From NCBI GenBank assembly GCA_022453515.1, contig JAJNNY010000014.1, forward strand, positions 1 to 64,000: a stretch of DNA of 64,000 bases, given 5' to 3'. This document shows, piece after piece, positions 23,292 through 36,764 of the stretch. Origin of the DNA: Astrocystis sublimbata. Lineage: Eukaryota > Ascomycota > Sordariomycetes > Xylariales > Xylariaceae. Both the position numbers and the translations under genes were made by a program. Each line of letters starts with the position of its first letter. Position 1 is the first letter of the stretch. The notes beneath the pieces are model-generated. The model worked only from the letters and a program-made list of their open reading frames with translations, was not told the DNA's origin and searched no databases.

Positions 23292-26200
23292 CTATGCAGG
23301 CATGATATTAGCACCGTCTGTACTCGCATGCAACGCAAAAAGTGGAAGAAACGTGGCAGATAGGTTAAGACTTACCTCGATCAGTTTCTCAGTGAGCCCT
23401 ATGAGCTGCTTATCGAAGTCGCGGGACTGCAGCAAGGAATTGGAGCGCCACAGCCCATCAAAGCCCATGTCCTCGAGGAGCTCATCAAAGATGTCGTCAT
23501 CCTCTTTCGCAGCTGAGAATTGCGAGTTGGAAGTCACCATCCGGAGTAACTCATGCGCCGCCTTCATTGCCTCAGGTCTCTGGGCATGGAGGAGGACTTC
23601 GTCGAGAAGAGACGTAATGGTCGAACAGCTGAGAAAGATATGTTAGCATGGGAACTTTTGATGTACTTGCTCAAGAAAGCATGTTAAGTACTTACAGAGG
23701 AAGGATGACCGTCGGTCGCTCGATGGCCAGGTCACACAACCACATCAATATGTGTGTCTGTATGTCATCCTCCAAGTTTCGGAAATCTACGAGTTGGATA
23801 GCAGTATGGAGCAGAAGATCCTTATCTTTGATGTGCTCTGTATGACGTATATTGCGATCGAGCGTCAGGTTGGCGACGCTCGCTGAGTTGATTCCTGCAG
23901 ACCAAAGGCATTCCTTGACCTTTTCTGAGTCTATCACTCGCGACTGGATCAACGTCATATATGGTGATTGGTAGAAGATGCCAGACGAGATTTTTGCTTG
24001 TTTAGCTGAGAGCGAACTTGTCGCCAACTCTAGGAAGGTCGATACAACTCGCAGCGTGGAGGGCTTTGTGAATCGGTCTGTGAGGCCGCGCACCAAGCAG
24101 GCACAGACAGCGAAGTGGAAGTTTTCTTGCGTAAAGTGTATGCCATAGACATCGTCCAACGGGATAGTAGCCTCCTCCAATGTCGCACGGCCCTGGAGGA
24201 GAAACGATGCTGTCCTCTCGCTCCTGAGCTCGCTTGAAGCGCCGATGTTGGTCAACACAGCCTCCAACAATTGCGTCGCACAACTAAAGAGGCGCGGCGT
24301 TGGCATAAGGCGGATCAGTGACATGGCGAGCCAGAACAGCTGCAGCCCGTAGCGAGACGCCGAAGTCAGCTTGACAATCATCTTGGATAAAGAGGTCACG
24401 ACGGCGATAAGCATGTCAGTAGAACCATCTTCTCCAAAACGAGTGATGCTGTGGCGCAGAGCAACGAGCACTTGGTAGAGCAAATCGTCATCAATTTCCT
24501 CTCGTGCCAAGCAGCCCATAACGGTGAATGCTCGCGGCTGAATGGAAGGGTTGTTCTGGAATGCTGTGCTAGCGACCAGACTCATCCACCTAGATCGCCA
24601 CGAGTTCGCCAAGTCAACAGATGGCGCAGCGACTTGGCAAGTGTTAAAAAGTACAAGGGCAAGTTGTTCTGTTGCCGCAAGCGCTTGGTATCCGTCTTGA
24701 ATTGTAGGACTGGAGGTTGTTTCTTGGATTAAATATTGATTCTTAGGATCCGAAATTGCGTCGAGAACACTGCGCAGCGTCGCCAATCTTTGATCGTCTA
24801 GTTTGAATGACGTGCAGGCAGCGTGGAGAGTATTAATTAACAACCGTTGAACCGACGAGCGCACGTCGGCGGTTCCAGTATTTGCCAGCATCGTGACGAT
24901 GTGGAACAACTCCGGCATATAGAGTTGAGATTGGACCCCACAATCGAATGAGAGCCCAAGACAGAACCGCAGTAGTATGCAGATTTCATCCCAGACTGCG
25001 TTTTCAGGGAGCTGTCGCGTTGGCCGGAGTACTGATCGGTTCAAAGCTTTGCGTAGGCGCGAGATCACCTTACCACGAAGTGTTATTGTACCGATCGCCG
25101 TAACAGTTGACGTCAAAGCCTGTGTGTGAGCATCGTCCGGGCCCAACGCAAGAGCTGCTTTGATGATCTCTTCCAAGAAGATGTCTAGGAGGATTTCATC
25201 TTTGTATATAGCGGGCCATACCAGATGCTCAAGCGCCAAGAGAAGGTGGGAATCCATGGCTGTAGTATCTAAGAGCTTTTGGAAGATAGCAGCTATTCTC
25301 TCTTTACCTCGTTCACTGTCGTTGTCGTCGCCAAGAAACGCCGTTCGTAGGCCCTGTAGCCAAGGTGCCATATATGCGAGGCTCAAAGGCTTTTGTAGCT
25401 GAGGGAAGTTTTCCCAGCCAACGAAGAACTCATTCAAGAAATCAGCCGTCAGATGTGGCTCTTCCTGAGCCAGAGTCTTGCTCATGTTAATAATGAACTG
25501 GTTGGGTTCAGGGGGTAAATGCACATCATTGATACACATGAATTTCGATGCAGCTTTGAACTTGAAAGCCTGACAAAGTGCCCCTAGAAGGTTATAGGAC
25601 GCGATCCTGAGAGCCTGATCGGGCGCTGCGAGGTTCAGCAGGGCTAAGTTTAGGAGGGTCCCAGGTATATCCTGCGGACGGATGAGCCTCTCGAATGACT
25701 TCACAGTTCTAGTATCCTTTCCGTATTTTGCCTTGGCAGTTCGAATGGTTTGGAGGATCTCGTTCTTCATGGGACTTTGGAAGTACATTACGATTTTGCC
25801 ATTGTCGGCCCGGAGGCCAAAGGCAGAATCGTCTTCAGTCGGAATAGATGTTGGTGCTTCGTCGACGTCTCCGAGGCGGAAGGTGTCGTTGATGATTGCA
25901 CTGAGGCGAAGACCTGGGTGGACTTCTTGCTTTCTCACAGTTTGAACCTGAACATATTGAGTGCCAACCTTGATAGTCACCTCAATCTTGCCCTTTGTCT
26001 TTGAGAGTCGAGTGACAGGCTGGAAGTTATATCGCGTGTCGTTTGGTGCACTCGCGATCTCTTTGGGGAAACGGGTGTGGTCAATCTGGAAGTGAGCACG
26101 GAGTTCTTGCAAGGTTCCAAGAAGGTGTATCCCACTACCTATCCTCTCGAATAACATGTTGTCACGTTTTCCCGCTACACGCAGATTGCGGCGAAACGTT

Positions 26201-29200
26201 TTCCTGTTTTCATCAGCATGAGACTCAACGACTTGAGTTGAACCCCATACCTATAAGTGCTATTCATGTTGTATATGTAGCACCTGCCCAAATTATTCGC
26301 AATCTCCGTCGGAGTAAGGAGCTCAACCTTTTTCATTAGGTGGTCGTAGAAGTCGGTTGATCCGTTGTCGCATGTTGCATCAATGAATATACCGAAGGGT
26401 TTGTGCCAAAGACGACTTGCAAGCTGAGCAGGAACATTGTATTAGTTTCTGGGTCGAGAAAAGAAGTTTGAATAAAGTGCGAAAGATGACCAAATTGGAG
26501 AGCGATAATGACATACCTTGAAGTACGCGAACATTAAGGAATCTTGGTCTGCAGACTCCCTATCAATGTGACGAAGAATTATGAAAATAATTGAAAGACC
26601 GTCCTGCCACCTCTGTCAGCAACATCAAGCATTTCACAATTATTTCTGTACCTACCTTGGTTTCACCACCATCATAGATAGCACGAGACGAAACGCCAGA
26701 GCCGTTGTCGCGGAATGCATTACGAAGCATGAAGTGTTGGAACCTAGAGTATATGGGCAAGTAGTTTGCCGAGATCTGTGGTCGATTCCAGGTAACTGCC
26801 AGAGAAGGCGGTCCCAATGTTGTTGTAAGAGCGGGAAGGACCTCGACAACAGGTGCGCGGCCACGAGTTAGTTCACTAGGGGTACGTATCTGTTCTCTGC
26901 GTTCTTGAGACATGAGACGCTGCCTCACGTTATCTCGGTGCTCGTATAAGAAACGGTGGAGGATGACGCAAGACCCAAAATCGAATGATTCGAGTTCGGA
27001 TCGTGAAGCATCGAGATTCTCAGGAAGCACCTATCCGGAACTTAGCAATAGACAAATAAGAAGGAAAAATACATGGCACTTACTGATATCTCACGTAGGA
27101 ATGTCGTGACGTTGTAAATATTCTGTGTCAGAAAGTCGTTTAGTGGGTACATGTATGGCTCTTTGGCTCCGAAGAGAACATTGTTTGCCAAGTTCTGAAT
27201 AACTTTTGCGATCAAAAGCAGACCGCGACGCATCTCTTTCGAAGGGGGCTCGTCTACAAGCTTTTCCGACTCAGGCGCGACGATAGCCGGACAGAAGAAT
27301 CGAAGAAATATGAAAGCTCCAACAGCAGTGTACTTTGCTTCTTGAAACCTTGGCATAACGGCAGTGGATATCTGGCAACAACGTTAGTGATTGCGATTAT
27401 CGATCATAGAAGGTGACTTACAATGCTGCAGATTTTCCTGAATGCTGGAGGTATGTTCACAGACGAGGCGCAAATGTCATCAATGAAAACCTTCGCTACT
27501 ACCCGCAGCTGCATCGCATTCCTTTGTAATTCTTCTGGAGATGACAACCTCGATGGATCAAGCTCAAGATCAAGGTCCTGAGAAGTCTGCATCAACTTGG
27601 TGACAACCTTCTGTAGTGTGGTCTTGAGATAGTGTGTTCCTTTCCACTTGGCATATATCGAAAGCATTTTCGTTGCAACACAATTACGGCGCAGAATCTC
27701 TGCTTCGTTTTCTGAGGCGGAGGTAAGTTACTGTTTAGTATCGATAGCCGTGCAAGTGACGTACCTGTATCCTCGATTTCCTGCTTGATTAAAGCTTCCA
27801 TAAGCTCGAAAGCACGTCCACGAGATTCAAAGATGTTTAATAGGCACACCGTTAGCTCCTCAACCTCGCTGCTAGGACAAGCGGTGCTGATAGCAGTAAC
27901 GAGGTTCATATCTTGGGTAAGAAGCTGCATAGCGAAGAGTTAGTGAATGAATTTTTTTCGATGCGTTTGGGGACCATACCTGGAGCAAGACGTCGTATTT
28001 CTCGCTGACTGCTTTGTCAGATAAAGTGCTAAACTCTGTCCCCTGGACTAAGATATTGTAGAGCACCTTTACGAAGGCAGTACGAATCTCAATGTTCTCA
28101 TGATATCCAATGCCTAGCGAGTGCTTGAGCCCGACATCGATGTTTGCACTCAGAAGGTTTGAGAGAATGGTAATGGCAAGTGCGGACGTCGACCCAGCCT
28201 CGTCTAGACCGTCTGTCTTACTGTTTTCTGTGGATTCGTAATTGAGTAGCGACAGGAAACGATTGAAATATGTATGGAACATTTGCGATTTCAACTCGCT
28301 GGCGCCAGCGTCGCTCTGCCCCTCGCCTGGTTGAAGAGGGAGCCTGTAGGTGAGACTGGCAAGACAGCGGAAACAAGCTTTGTCAAGTTCTCTCTGTAAC
28401 CGCGCAGTTTCGTCTTGCCGCGTTGTACCGTATGGGTTATCGGATCTTGGAGTTTGAGGCCGGGCGATCCAGCTGAAGATGTACTCCAAGAGCTGGTTTC
28501 GCTTTCTCACATCATCACGGAAGTTGAGGTGCTCCTTCTTCCTAGTCACGGCCTCGCACAATTGGCAGACCTTGACTTTGACCCGCAGACTCGCATTATT
28601 CTCGGCCACACCGTCGAGAAACTTGACAAATTCAAGGCCGAGAGAGCTGAAATCTAAGCAGGCTGCAGCGCCGAGTTCCGAGGGCGACTCGAGCTTCTCT
28701 ACGAGGGTTCTGAGAAGTGAAGCTGCCTGTTCAGCGAATACAATTTCCCTATCATGCCCTTTGTCGGAAGCTAGATTGCCCTTGAAGAGACTGTCGAGCT
28801 CGGCCTCCAAGGCTTTGAATAGTGGCTGATATAGAGGTGGCGAGATCTCTGTAGACAGAACATCTCTTATCGTTTCTCTTACTCGAACGTTTGAACACGT
28901 CAGCAACTGGGTGCTCTGGCGAAGGTACCTGTCAAGGATAGAAGAGCCCGCGAAATCATCGGATACTACTCGGTCGATCCATTTGAGTCCACTGATGACA
29001 GGCTCTTCCAAAATGCCATGGGCTTGTTCAGAGGTACAGACACCGCCAAGGGAGGCCAGAAAGCCCGACAGATTCCGCCATTCTAGGAAGGCTTTATCAT
29101 CACCAGCATCGATATTGGCCGTGGCCACAGAGACATCTTTGGATAGATGAATCCATTTGTCGAACGCTCGCTCCCAGGCATCCAGTATACTAGGTCCCGG

Positions 29201-31789
29201 GAACGTAATGCGCCGCAAGAGCGCTCGAGTACGTTTTTGAAAAGCCATCAGGCCAGTGAACCTGAACTCACGTGATGCAATAGCCGCGTATATCTCGTAA
29301 TTGGGCAGTTGCATAGTCGCCACGTTGGCGTCTAGACTTTCTTTCAGCAAAATGTCACATTCATCATTTAGGAGTCCCAATGCAGAAGTCACGGTCTGGC
29401 AAGTCTCAATGTCCGGCGAGCAGAGTGCCAAGAGAAGAAGCGACTCTGCCTTAAGAGCGACAGCAGTACGTTCGGGGAAGTCTTCATTCAATCGGCATAG
29501 TTCCTAGAAACGATTAGACAGGCCAAATTGAAGGGGCAGTGATGAATGCTCACGCGGCATGAAGAGAGAAGTAACAGTCCAGACTCTAGGTAGGAGTTGA
29601 TGGATTTCAAGATCGAGGGGTCTTCCTGTTGGAACCACTTGTCACACATGTCCAATAGGACAGAAGACCTGCATTACCGTTAGCCAAGACCGTCCCGACA
29701 GTCTGGGTCACATTGCCTACGTCAGCCTCCAGAATTTCAGCTTGAAGCTGTCTGAGTCAAGAGGGGTCGCTTGACGCACAGACGCGAGCAAACCGTTCGT
29801 TGGCAATATAATCTTAGCCAATGGTCGAGACAAGGTCCTCACGGTGTCATTTGCCGTCACTAGACAAGAGACGAACGATTCAAATATTTCCTCATAAAAT
29901 GAATCGGAGTTCTTGACATCCGGTACCGTAGTCTCAAACAGACTCAATGGGGATGCGGAGAGAAACTTGAGGATGTTGCAAATAACCATCTCATTTGCGG
30001 TTCTCGCGTCGGATGTCGATGGTTTGCGGTGCGATCGACGCACGCCAATATACAGATCTGTCGAGACTGCTGACATTGCCTGAATCCTGTCAGCCGCCTT
30101 TGCGGGGACATGCACACCCTTGGAGTGCGCGACTTACCTTCAACATGTGTTGGATAAACCCGGACACGGCGACATAGAGCCGGCGGTAATCTTGCGCATT
30201 TTCTTTGCGCGCAAAATACGAGCATGTCTGCATGATGGCGACCCTGAAAGATAAAGGAGCAGTAGGCTGTGCGCAAACTTGCACAAGAGTATCGACATAG
30301 ATATCAATATTCAGTTCTATAAGACTGATGAGGACAGCAGTGGTTAAGTCTTGCTCAAATAAGATCCCATCGCCGACCGGGTGATACCGGCGAAACACGG
30401 CATCCCGCAGCTCATCCTGGATGTCCATTACGTAGCTCAAGAACGCCGACTCCGAGTCGGAAGGAAAATGACGGGCGGCGCGCAACAGAACCACCAGGCA
30501 CACTCCCGCCGTTTCGTTCTTGTTGCGCAGTCCTTTCCTGAGTCCCTCGAGAAAAGCCACTCGCTTGCTCATGTTACCGCCTTTGACATCTCGCAGGTTG
30601 CTTGCCACCTCAAATACTTCGGGGACGAGCATGAGGAGGGTGGTCTGGAAGGGGTAGAGGGACGACCGTCTCCTGCCGTTATCTCCAAGGGAATGCGTCA
30701 TGTCGGCCAACGTGTCCGGCCCGCCATCGAGCTTCCTGCGCTGACTATGCAGGCGTACAAACTCTCGAGGGTAGCGCTCGATCCACTTAAAAATAAGCAG
30801 GGGCGCCACAAGAGCCACGGTATTCTGATAAATTCTGCGAAAATGGAGGAACGTAGAACTCAGCTCCTGCATCACCAGGCCGAGCTTCTGAGCATCCACC
30901 CACAAGTAGGACAGGAACTTGATGATGACCAAGAAAGTCCTGTCCTCCTCGGACATGGCTAGATTCTGGGCCGAGTTGGACTGCGCAGGCGTGGTAGCTC
31001 GCTTGCTACGGATGGCAGACCTGACATAATCGAAGGAGGCTAACCAGTTCGCAGCACTGATAAACTCGATAATGACCTTGATGTATGGTTCGATATCATC
31101 GCGCTCATCATCGCTATCACGCGAGCCTATTGTATCGCGAGCAGTATCCGAGCCACTCGAGGAGGCAAGACTGCGCGGGACCTCGTCATATCGTGGGTCT
31201 AGGATGTCACGCACAAAGTCGTCCTCCAGGATCGCCTTGGCTGGGATGATATAGCCATCTGGTATGGGCTCGACTAGGAGCCTCAGGTGCCCGAAAACCC
31301 GCTTCACCAGCTTTTCATCCAACGGTTTCGGCAAGGCATTCGACGGGCCTTGCGACGCGTCTGGGGCCGCTTTGCGAAGCGCCTGCCAGTTGGCAGAACA
31401 ACAATCGGCAGCGAGCGCAACGATATAGATCTCGGACTGGAGAACATAGAAGTGGTGGCTGGAAAGGTTCTTGTAGGGGCGCGCCAAGTCTTCGAGCAGC
31501 GACACAAGCGAGTGGAGGATGAGGGTGATCGAGGTTGGGCTGAGCTTCACGATGCTCGCGCGGGTTATGGTAGCGATATCGTCATGTTTGAGCTCGGAGC
31601 TGGGTGTGCCGGTGCGGTGTGGGAGCTGGAGGGGAGACGGCAGTTAGCAGACGACTTTGCCTTCACCAGAATCGCCAGCGGGCGCGGAGAGAAGGCCATG
31701 TATATCGCCAGGGGGGAAGGGAGAAGAAGCATTACCCTGGAGGTGAGTCTTTCAACCAGAGAACCGACCAGGCCGGCATCATGATTCAT
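23292..31789 (-). CDS. Ras GTPase-activating protein, neurofibromin/IRA family
   Basis: Thirteen minus-strand exons (31736-31789, 30138-31625, 29721-30079, 29554-29668, 27980-29503, 27765-27924, 27422-27711, 27084-27371, 26656-27030, 26517-26603, 26251-26423, 23696-26203, 23292-23628) join in phase to about 2585 residues, close to NF1 (about 2800) and fungal IRA/GapA proteins. The RasGAP domain lies at about 1180-1430, with the arginine finger R1215 in F-E-S-R-G-R-A-F and the F-L-R motif at 1352-1354 (F-L-R-F-F-C-P-A-I-V-A-P-E), both intact. A Sec14-PH-like module follows (about 1550-1790), then long helical HEAT-like regions. It should stimulate GTP hydrolysis by Ras and so dampen cAMP/PKA signalling and growth. 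Exon 1 is short (M-N-H-D-A-G-L-V-G-S-L-V-E-R-L-T-S-R). The C-terminus is uncertain: a strong GTAAGT donor at 23370-23375 after E-K-L-I-E would replace the last 28 codons with a very short downstream exon. Confidence 0.9.
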
Positions 31790-33684
31790 TTTGACTCGGA
31801 TACCGTTCAGTCACAATCGTACACAGTCGGTTCAGCGTCATGACGGCGCCATCAAGCAAGACGAGGATGAGGAAGTATGGGTGGGGGGGGGGTTGCGAAA
31901 TGCGCAGTAGGTAGACAGACAGTGTATGGCAAAGCGACTAGCTGAACGAAGCGAGGAGGAGGGTATAATATCGTGGGCCTCCTTTGTTGCCTCTGGTTTA
32001 TTTTTAATTTTCACTTTTATGCCCCTGTCCTTTGCTCGAGAACGGGCGCGATAGGTCGGAGGCGGATCACACAGAGAGACGGTAGTTGTTTTCACAGCAA
32101 CAAGACAACTAAGTGGTGTTGGTATTGCGCGACAGAGTCGGTGACAGAGTCGGTCACCGGGGAGCGATCAGATCAGGTCAATACCAGCGACCACAGCGTT
32201 GGGCGCTGGGATGCGACGTCTGAACTAGGCGCAGTGGAGCTGGATAAATTAAGGCAGCCCGCAGTACCCCGTCCGCTTCGATCTCGAGAGTGAAGGCCAA
32301 GCTGCAATAGACAAGATGCGAAGAGAGGATTCCCGCTGGTGGTGCGGACTAACTCGTTGAGCTTGGAGCTTGGAGCTTCAAAGTCGGAGCGCGGTGCGCA
32401 AGACACAGGACACGCACATAATCATCAGGGCTGGCGGTATTGTCACTTATAAGTCTGATAACCTCTTCGTCATCGCAATTGGACGCTGCCAGGCTCCAGG
32501 ACACAGAGCCGGGGTTGAGAGCTTGGCTCGTGGCACAATTCTGGTGGGGTGCAACTTGCAAGGGGATGGATGTGGATGTGAGAGAGGCACGCAGAGGCAC
32601 AGAGGTCTGGCGTTGTCTGGCGAGTCTGGTTGTGTAGAGGGGCGTGGTGCTGAGAACCGTCCCATGTGTGCAGATCAAGCAGCAGCTGTCGACCGTGACA
32701 GGCGCATCTACTGGCGATAGTCAAGGGGCCAAGAGGGGCCACGGCAGTCTTGAGAGCATTATGTGGGCTCTGCTGTGGGTTGATGTTGGGTACTGGATAC
32801 CTGCTCGCCTCGTGCTCACCAACATATCGCAACACCAGCTCGACTAGTGCTGCACCGTGGACCTGAGCAGGCGACCAATGGATGGATGTATGCTGTACAT
32901 GCTAGGTAGAAGCAGTACCACCGTACCGACCCCTAACCGACTTGCTTAGCTTGGATTAGCGCCATCTAGGGTCCTAGCCGCCAGCGACGGTAGCTTGTGG
33001 AAGGATTCCTTAGCCCCTCGCCCCTCCAGAGAATGCCCACCACAGAATGACATCGTGAACAAGGAGCCGACCTGTCAGCCTGTGGCCGACATGGAGGCTA
33101 CCTGGAGAGACGCATGACTGCATACCGGCTATTGGATCTTGGTGCCTCGTTGCTTGGGACACTGAAACGCACTTAAGCTTAAACAGAACAAAGGGCCTGC
33201 GAAGAAGAAAGGTCAGCTTACTAACTAAGACAGCCAAGAATGCTAGCTTACATCCCATAACCACTTGTCCTTCACTACCGACATTCCATATCAAGGAAGG
33301 AAGGTTTCTGGCTAATTTCACTCCAAGAGCCTGATGAGCCTGATCTGATTCGGGGAATAATCGACCTGCAGTTCTGACCAGAACCGTAGTATACGAGTAG
33401 CAGTTTACGTGGTAGCAGCCTACAGTAGCGAGAGTACCTAGACACAAGTGCAGTGGTCATCCTCGTCATCTAATCCATTAATTGTGATAGTGACAATGTT
33501 TATTAGACTGTGTGTACTCAACCCAATCAGACATCATCCCCTGAGATTTTATTCAGCTCGTGCTCATTCCCTGTCCATGCGCCTCAGCTATCTACAGGCC
33601 AGTGCTGAGTGGGATCTTCAACTTTTCATCACATTATATAGATTATACAAGTTCCAAGGCGTTCAAACAAGATTCTGTCATGCT
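31790..33684. other. Upstream region of the RasGAP gene and 3' flank of RAT1
   Basis: Both flanking genes are on the minus strand, so this 1.9 kb holds the RasGAP promoter/5' UTR and the RAT1 3' UTR. There is a G9-10 run near 31884-31893. Multi-frame ORFs of 60-145 residues in 32-33.5 kb are GC-driven shadows without family features. Confidence 0.5.
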
Positions 33685-36600
33685 CTATCTGTGGCCGTAC
33701 CCACCCCGTCCACCCCGTCCCCGTCCCTGATATCCGTGGGGCGGTCCGTTATGTTGTCCTCCGTAGTTTTGATAAGGAGGAGGCACTCCTGGCGGGCCTT
33801 GCCACTGGTTTTGAGGCTGACCGCCATACCCTCCTCCGTAGCCGCCCCCACGGCCGTTCCCGTATCCATTGTTGTAAGCCGGAGGCGGCGGCGGCGGCAA
33901 TCCATTTCCGAAGCCAGGAAAGCCTGGAGGTGGAGGCGCCCATCCCTGGGGGATCACGGGTGGTGCGCCCGGGTATGCGTTGTGGCCACCGCGTCGGTTC
34001 CCGTTGGAATGATTCGAGTGGTGGTTATTTCCGCCACGTCGTGAATCTGGCCCGTAGTTCATCCGCTCTCTTCTTCCGTCGTTGCGGAAACCACCGAGAG
34101 GCGCCCCGCGATAACTTCGCCCAGAATTTCGAGCCTTTCCCTTGATCTCCTCAATATCGCTGCCGTTCAAGGCAGGCGGCGGTAAGCGTACCCCTCGCAG
34201 AAGCATCGATTTGTGCGTATGCGAAGAAGTGGGCATTTCGTAATTGATACTGAGCAAGTTAGCAACTGATCCTATCAAAACATACATCGGAGGCGGGGAC
34301 TCACGTCAGAGACCGATCGTTATCAACGTCGGGAAATGCTTTGCGCTCTAGGGGGTATTCTAGACCTGAGTGTGGAAGATAGTCCGGTATTTTGTCGATC
34401 TTGCCTGATAGACCTTGACTTTTACGGGGATCAAGCGTGTATTCAGGGCCACCCTGCTTCTTGGAATAGAATTGGCCAATGATATCATCATACAACTCTT
34501 GATTCTCGTCGGATAGAAGGAGGCATTCTCTGCCGGGCTCATTGCGAGCAGCATCGTCAGGTGTGAGTAGAGGGTACTTCTCCTCAACGGCGGCTAAGAG
34601 ACGGGGCATGTCAATGAACGGTAGAAGGGCAACGCCCTGCCAAGCCATCTTCTTCCCGTTCAGGTCGACTACAAAGTCTTCGGGGTAAAAATCAATGATC
34701 GGGCTCTCCGTCTCGGTCATTAAAGGATGGAACACGTCCGGGAGTACATGACGAGAAGCGGCCGGCTGCACACTCATGAGCTGCTCAAACGGTCTCGCGA
34801 TTCTGCCCTTTTCAAACTTGATCTCCAGCTTGGAAAGGTCCTTGAAGTCTTGCGCAAAAGGCGCATAGTGGTAAGGGTAATACCATTCCCACGACGGGCA
34901 TCCTTGAAAGTAGTATCGAAGGACCCATGCCAATCCTTCCGTGTACGCCCATGCCACTTTGCGCCGGAACTCTAGGTCCTTGATGTCGACCTTAAACTTC
35001 GACTCGTAGTACCTGTCAGCATAGCCATCCTCCCACAGACGGACGCTGTCCTGCGGCTCGTCACTGGCGGCGGCTTCCTTCTTCGGCGTGCTGTCGTTGT
35101 CAGTTTCCATTTCTGACGCCTTTCTTTTTGCCGCAGCAGAAGGGGAATTTTGTGTCTCCGGTGTTTCCGGTGTGCTCGTTTCGTTTTCCTTCGGCGCTGA
35201 CATAAGACCTTGGATCTGGCTTTTGAGAACAGCAGCAGCACTCTTGTTGGCGGTATTAACGTCACCAGTTGCCGCACTACCTTTGATAATCATATCGTGC
35301 GTTAGGCCCTGGGGGAGTCCGCTGGGGAGGCCGATCTCAGTTGTATCTCTAGAGTCTTTAGATTGTCTGCCGAAGTTCTGGCCGTTGCGTTGTTTCTCTT
35401 GCATTTTTCGTCGTTTGAAGCTAGCCTCTCGTCTATCGTCAACTTCCTTTCGACGTCTGAAGATGGCATCTTCTTGTTTTCCTAGTCCATTGAGAATGTA
35501 TTGTGCCCTCTCTAGCTCCACTTCACCGTCGTTGGTCATATAACCACCCATAACGGCCAGATTGTCTTTCCAGATGGCGGTCAGTGTGTCAATGCCATTC
35601 TCGCGAATCTCGAGAGCAGGAAGATGAGGGAGGAAATCGTTGCCAACGAAGAAGCACATGAAAACCCAGTCATCAATCGCTCGTTCGAGATCCCAGCGAA
35701 AAGGTAACTGCGGTACTTCGAGCTCTACAGCGAGATACTCTCGCAACACTGAGACGTGTAGCCAGATGAAGGGTTTTTGAGGGACAGCTTTGTCCTTCTC
35801 GTCGAATTCACCGTCCTTCTCTTTGGCCTCACCTCGACAGTTTTGGGCATCGTGGCCTTTCTGACCACATACTTTGCAGGTGCGGGCCTTACCCTCCTGA
35901 AAAAACACATCTTCTCGGAGCACATGGAAATGAGGTTCATGGGTTGCCAGCCCGAGCATGATAAGATCAGCATCGAGCCCGTATATCACATGTCTCGTGT
36001 TTGGGTCGTGGTCGGGCGAACTTCTTTGAGAACGGACAAAATTCATGATCTTGTGCTCACCCTCTCCAGGTACTGTGGCATCAGAGATGATGACTTTCAT
36101 TTTGGCCCAACCCGGGTCAGTGTTCAGCTTATAAGCGCACCAATATCGCAAACTGAGAGCTAAAATGTCCATGAACGGAGTACCAGGAGTAATTGAATTT
36201 GAATCGAAAGCCTTCTTAGTTAACGAAGCCAGAGTTTCGGGTGGTATAACACCTCCATTCTGTTGCTTGATCATCTTCAACAACTCCTCCTTATCAGCCT
36301 GTTTTTCCTGAGCCTCTTGAGCGGCGCGAAAACGTCTAGACCGTTGTTGGTTCATCTTGGCACGGGGAGCGACGCCATCTGCAGGAAGAACAGCGTTAGA
36401 TTGGGCATGAGACAATGGCGAGCGACAATGCGCAAGGGTGGGAAGGGCGCTTACCGATAGCAATCATCAACAGCTTTCGGGGACGGACCATGTTGACGAC
36501 ACGGTCAGTGTATTTGAACACTTCCAGCATCATCTCCTCCTCATCTTTAGGGGCAGGCCTGTCCTCGGGATGTGAGCAGGGATGGACAATGCCGTTCATG

Positions 36601-36764
36601 TCAAGGTATAGGTTGTCGTATTCCTGGCCGTTCGGATTAGGCCGGGTGGTGTCGACAGGTATGACAGAGCCGTCATCCATCACGATCGGCTTGTCTTCCA
36701 CGACGGGCGATATTATCTTGGGGTATTTGGTGGAGAGCCACCGGAAGGCAGCTGGGATACCCAT
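33685..36764 (-). CDS. RAT1: Nuclear 5'-3' exoribonuclease RAT1/XRN2
   Basis: Three exons (36455-36764, 34305-36378, 33685-34249) give about 982 residues. The XRN N-terminus [10 protein letters not shown] is exact for the family. It is followed by [11 protein letters not shown] with a catalytic Asp, and by [14 protein letters not shown] and [12 protein letters not shown], which carry the metal-binding acidic residues. A CCHC zinc knuckle, C271-K-V-C-x4-H-x4-C284, is the mark of fungal RAT1 as opposed to cytoplasmic XRN1/KEM1. The C-terminus is a low-complexity Arg/Gly/Pro/Tyr-rich tail ([10 protein letters not shown]). RAT1 degrades uncapped nuclear RNA and trims pre-rRNA 5' ends, and drives torpedo termination of RNA polymerase II with its partner Rai1. 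It is divergent from USO1, 1.6 kb away. Product length is within the fungal range (about 1000). Confidence 0.95.

Noticed and set aside
30381..30962. 193-codon plus-strand ORF inside the RasGAP gene
   Set aside because: Antisense to a conserved exon; no family features of its own.
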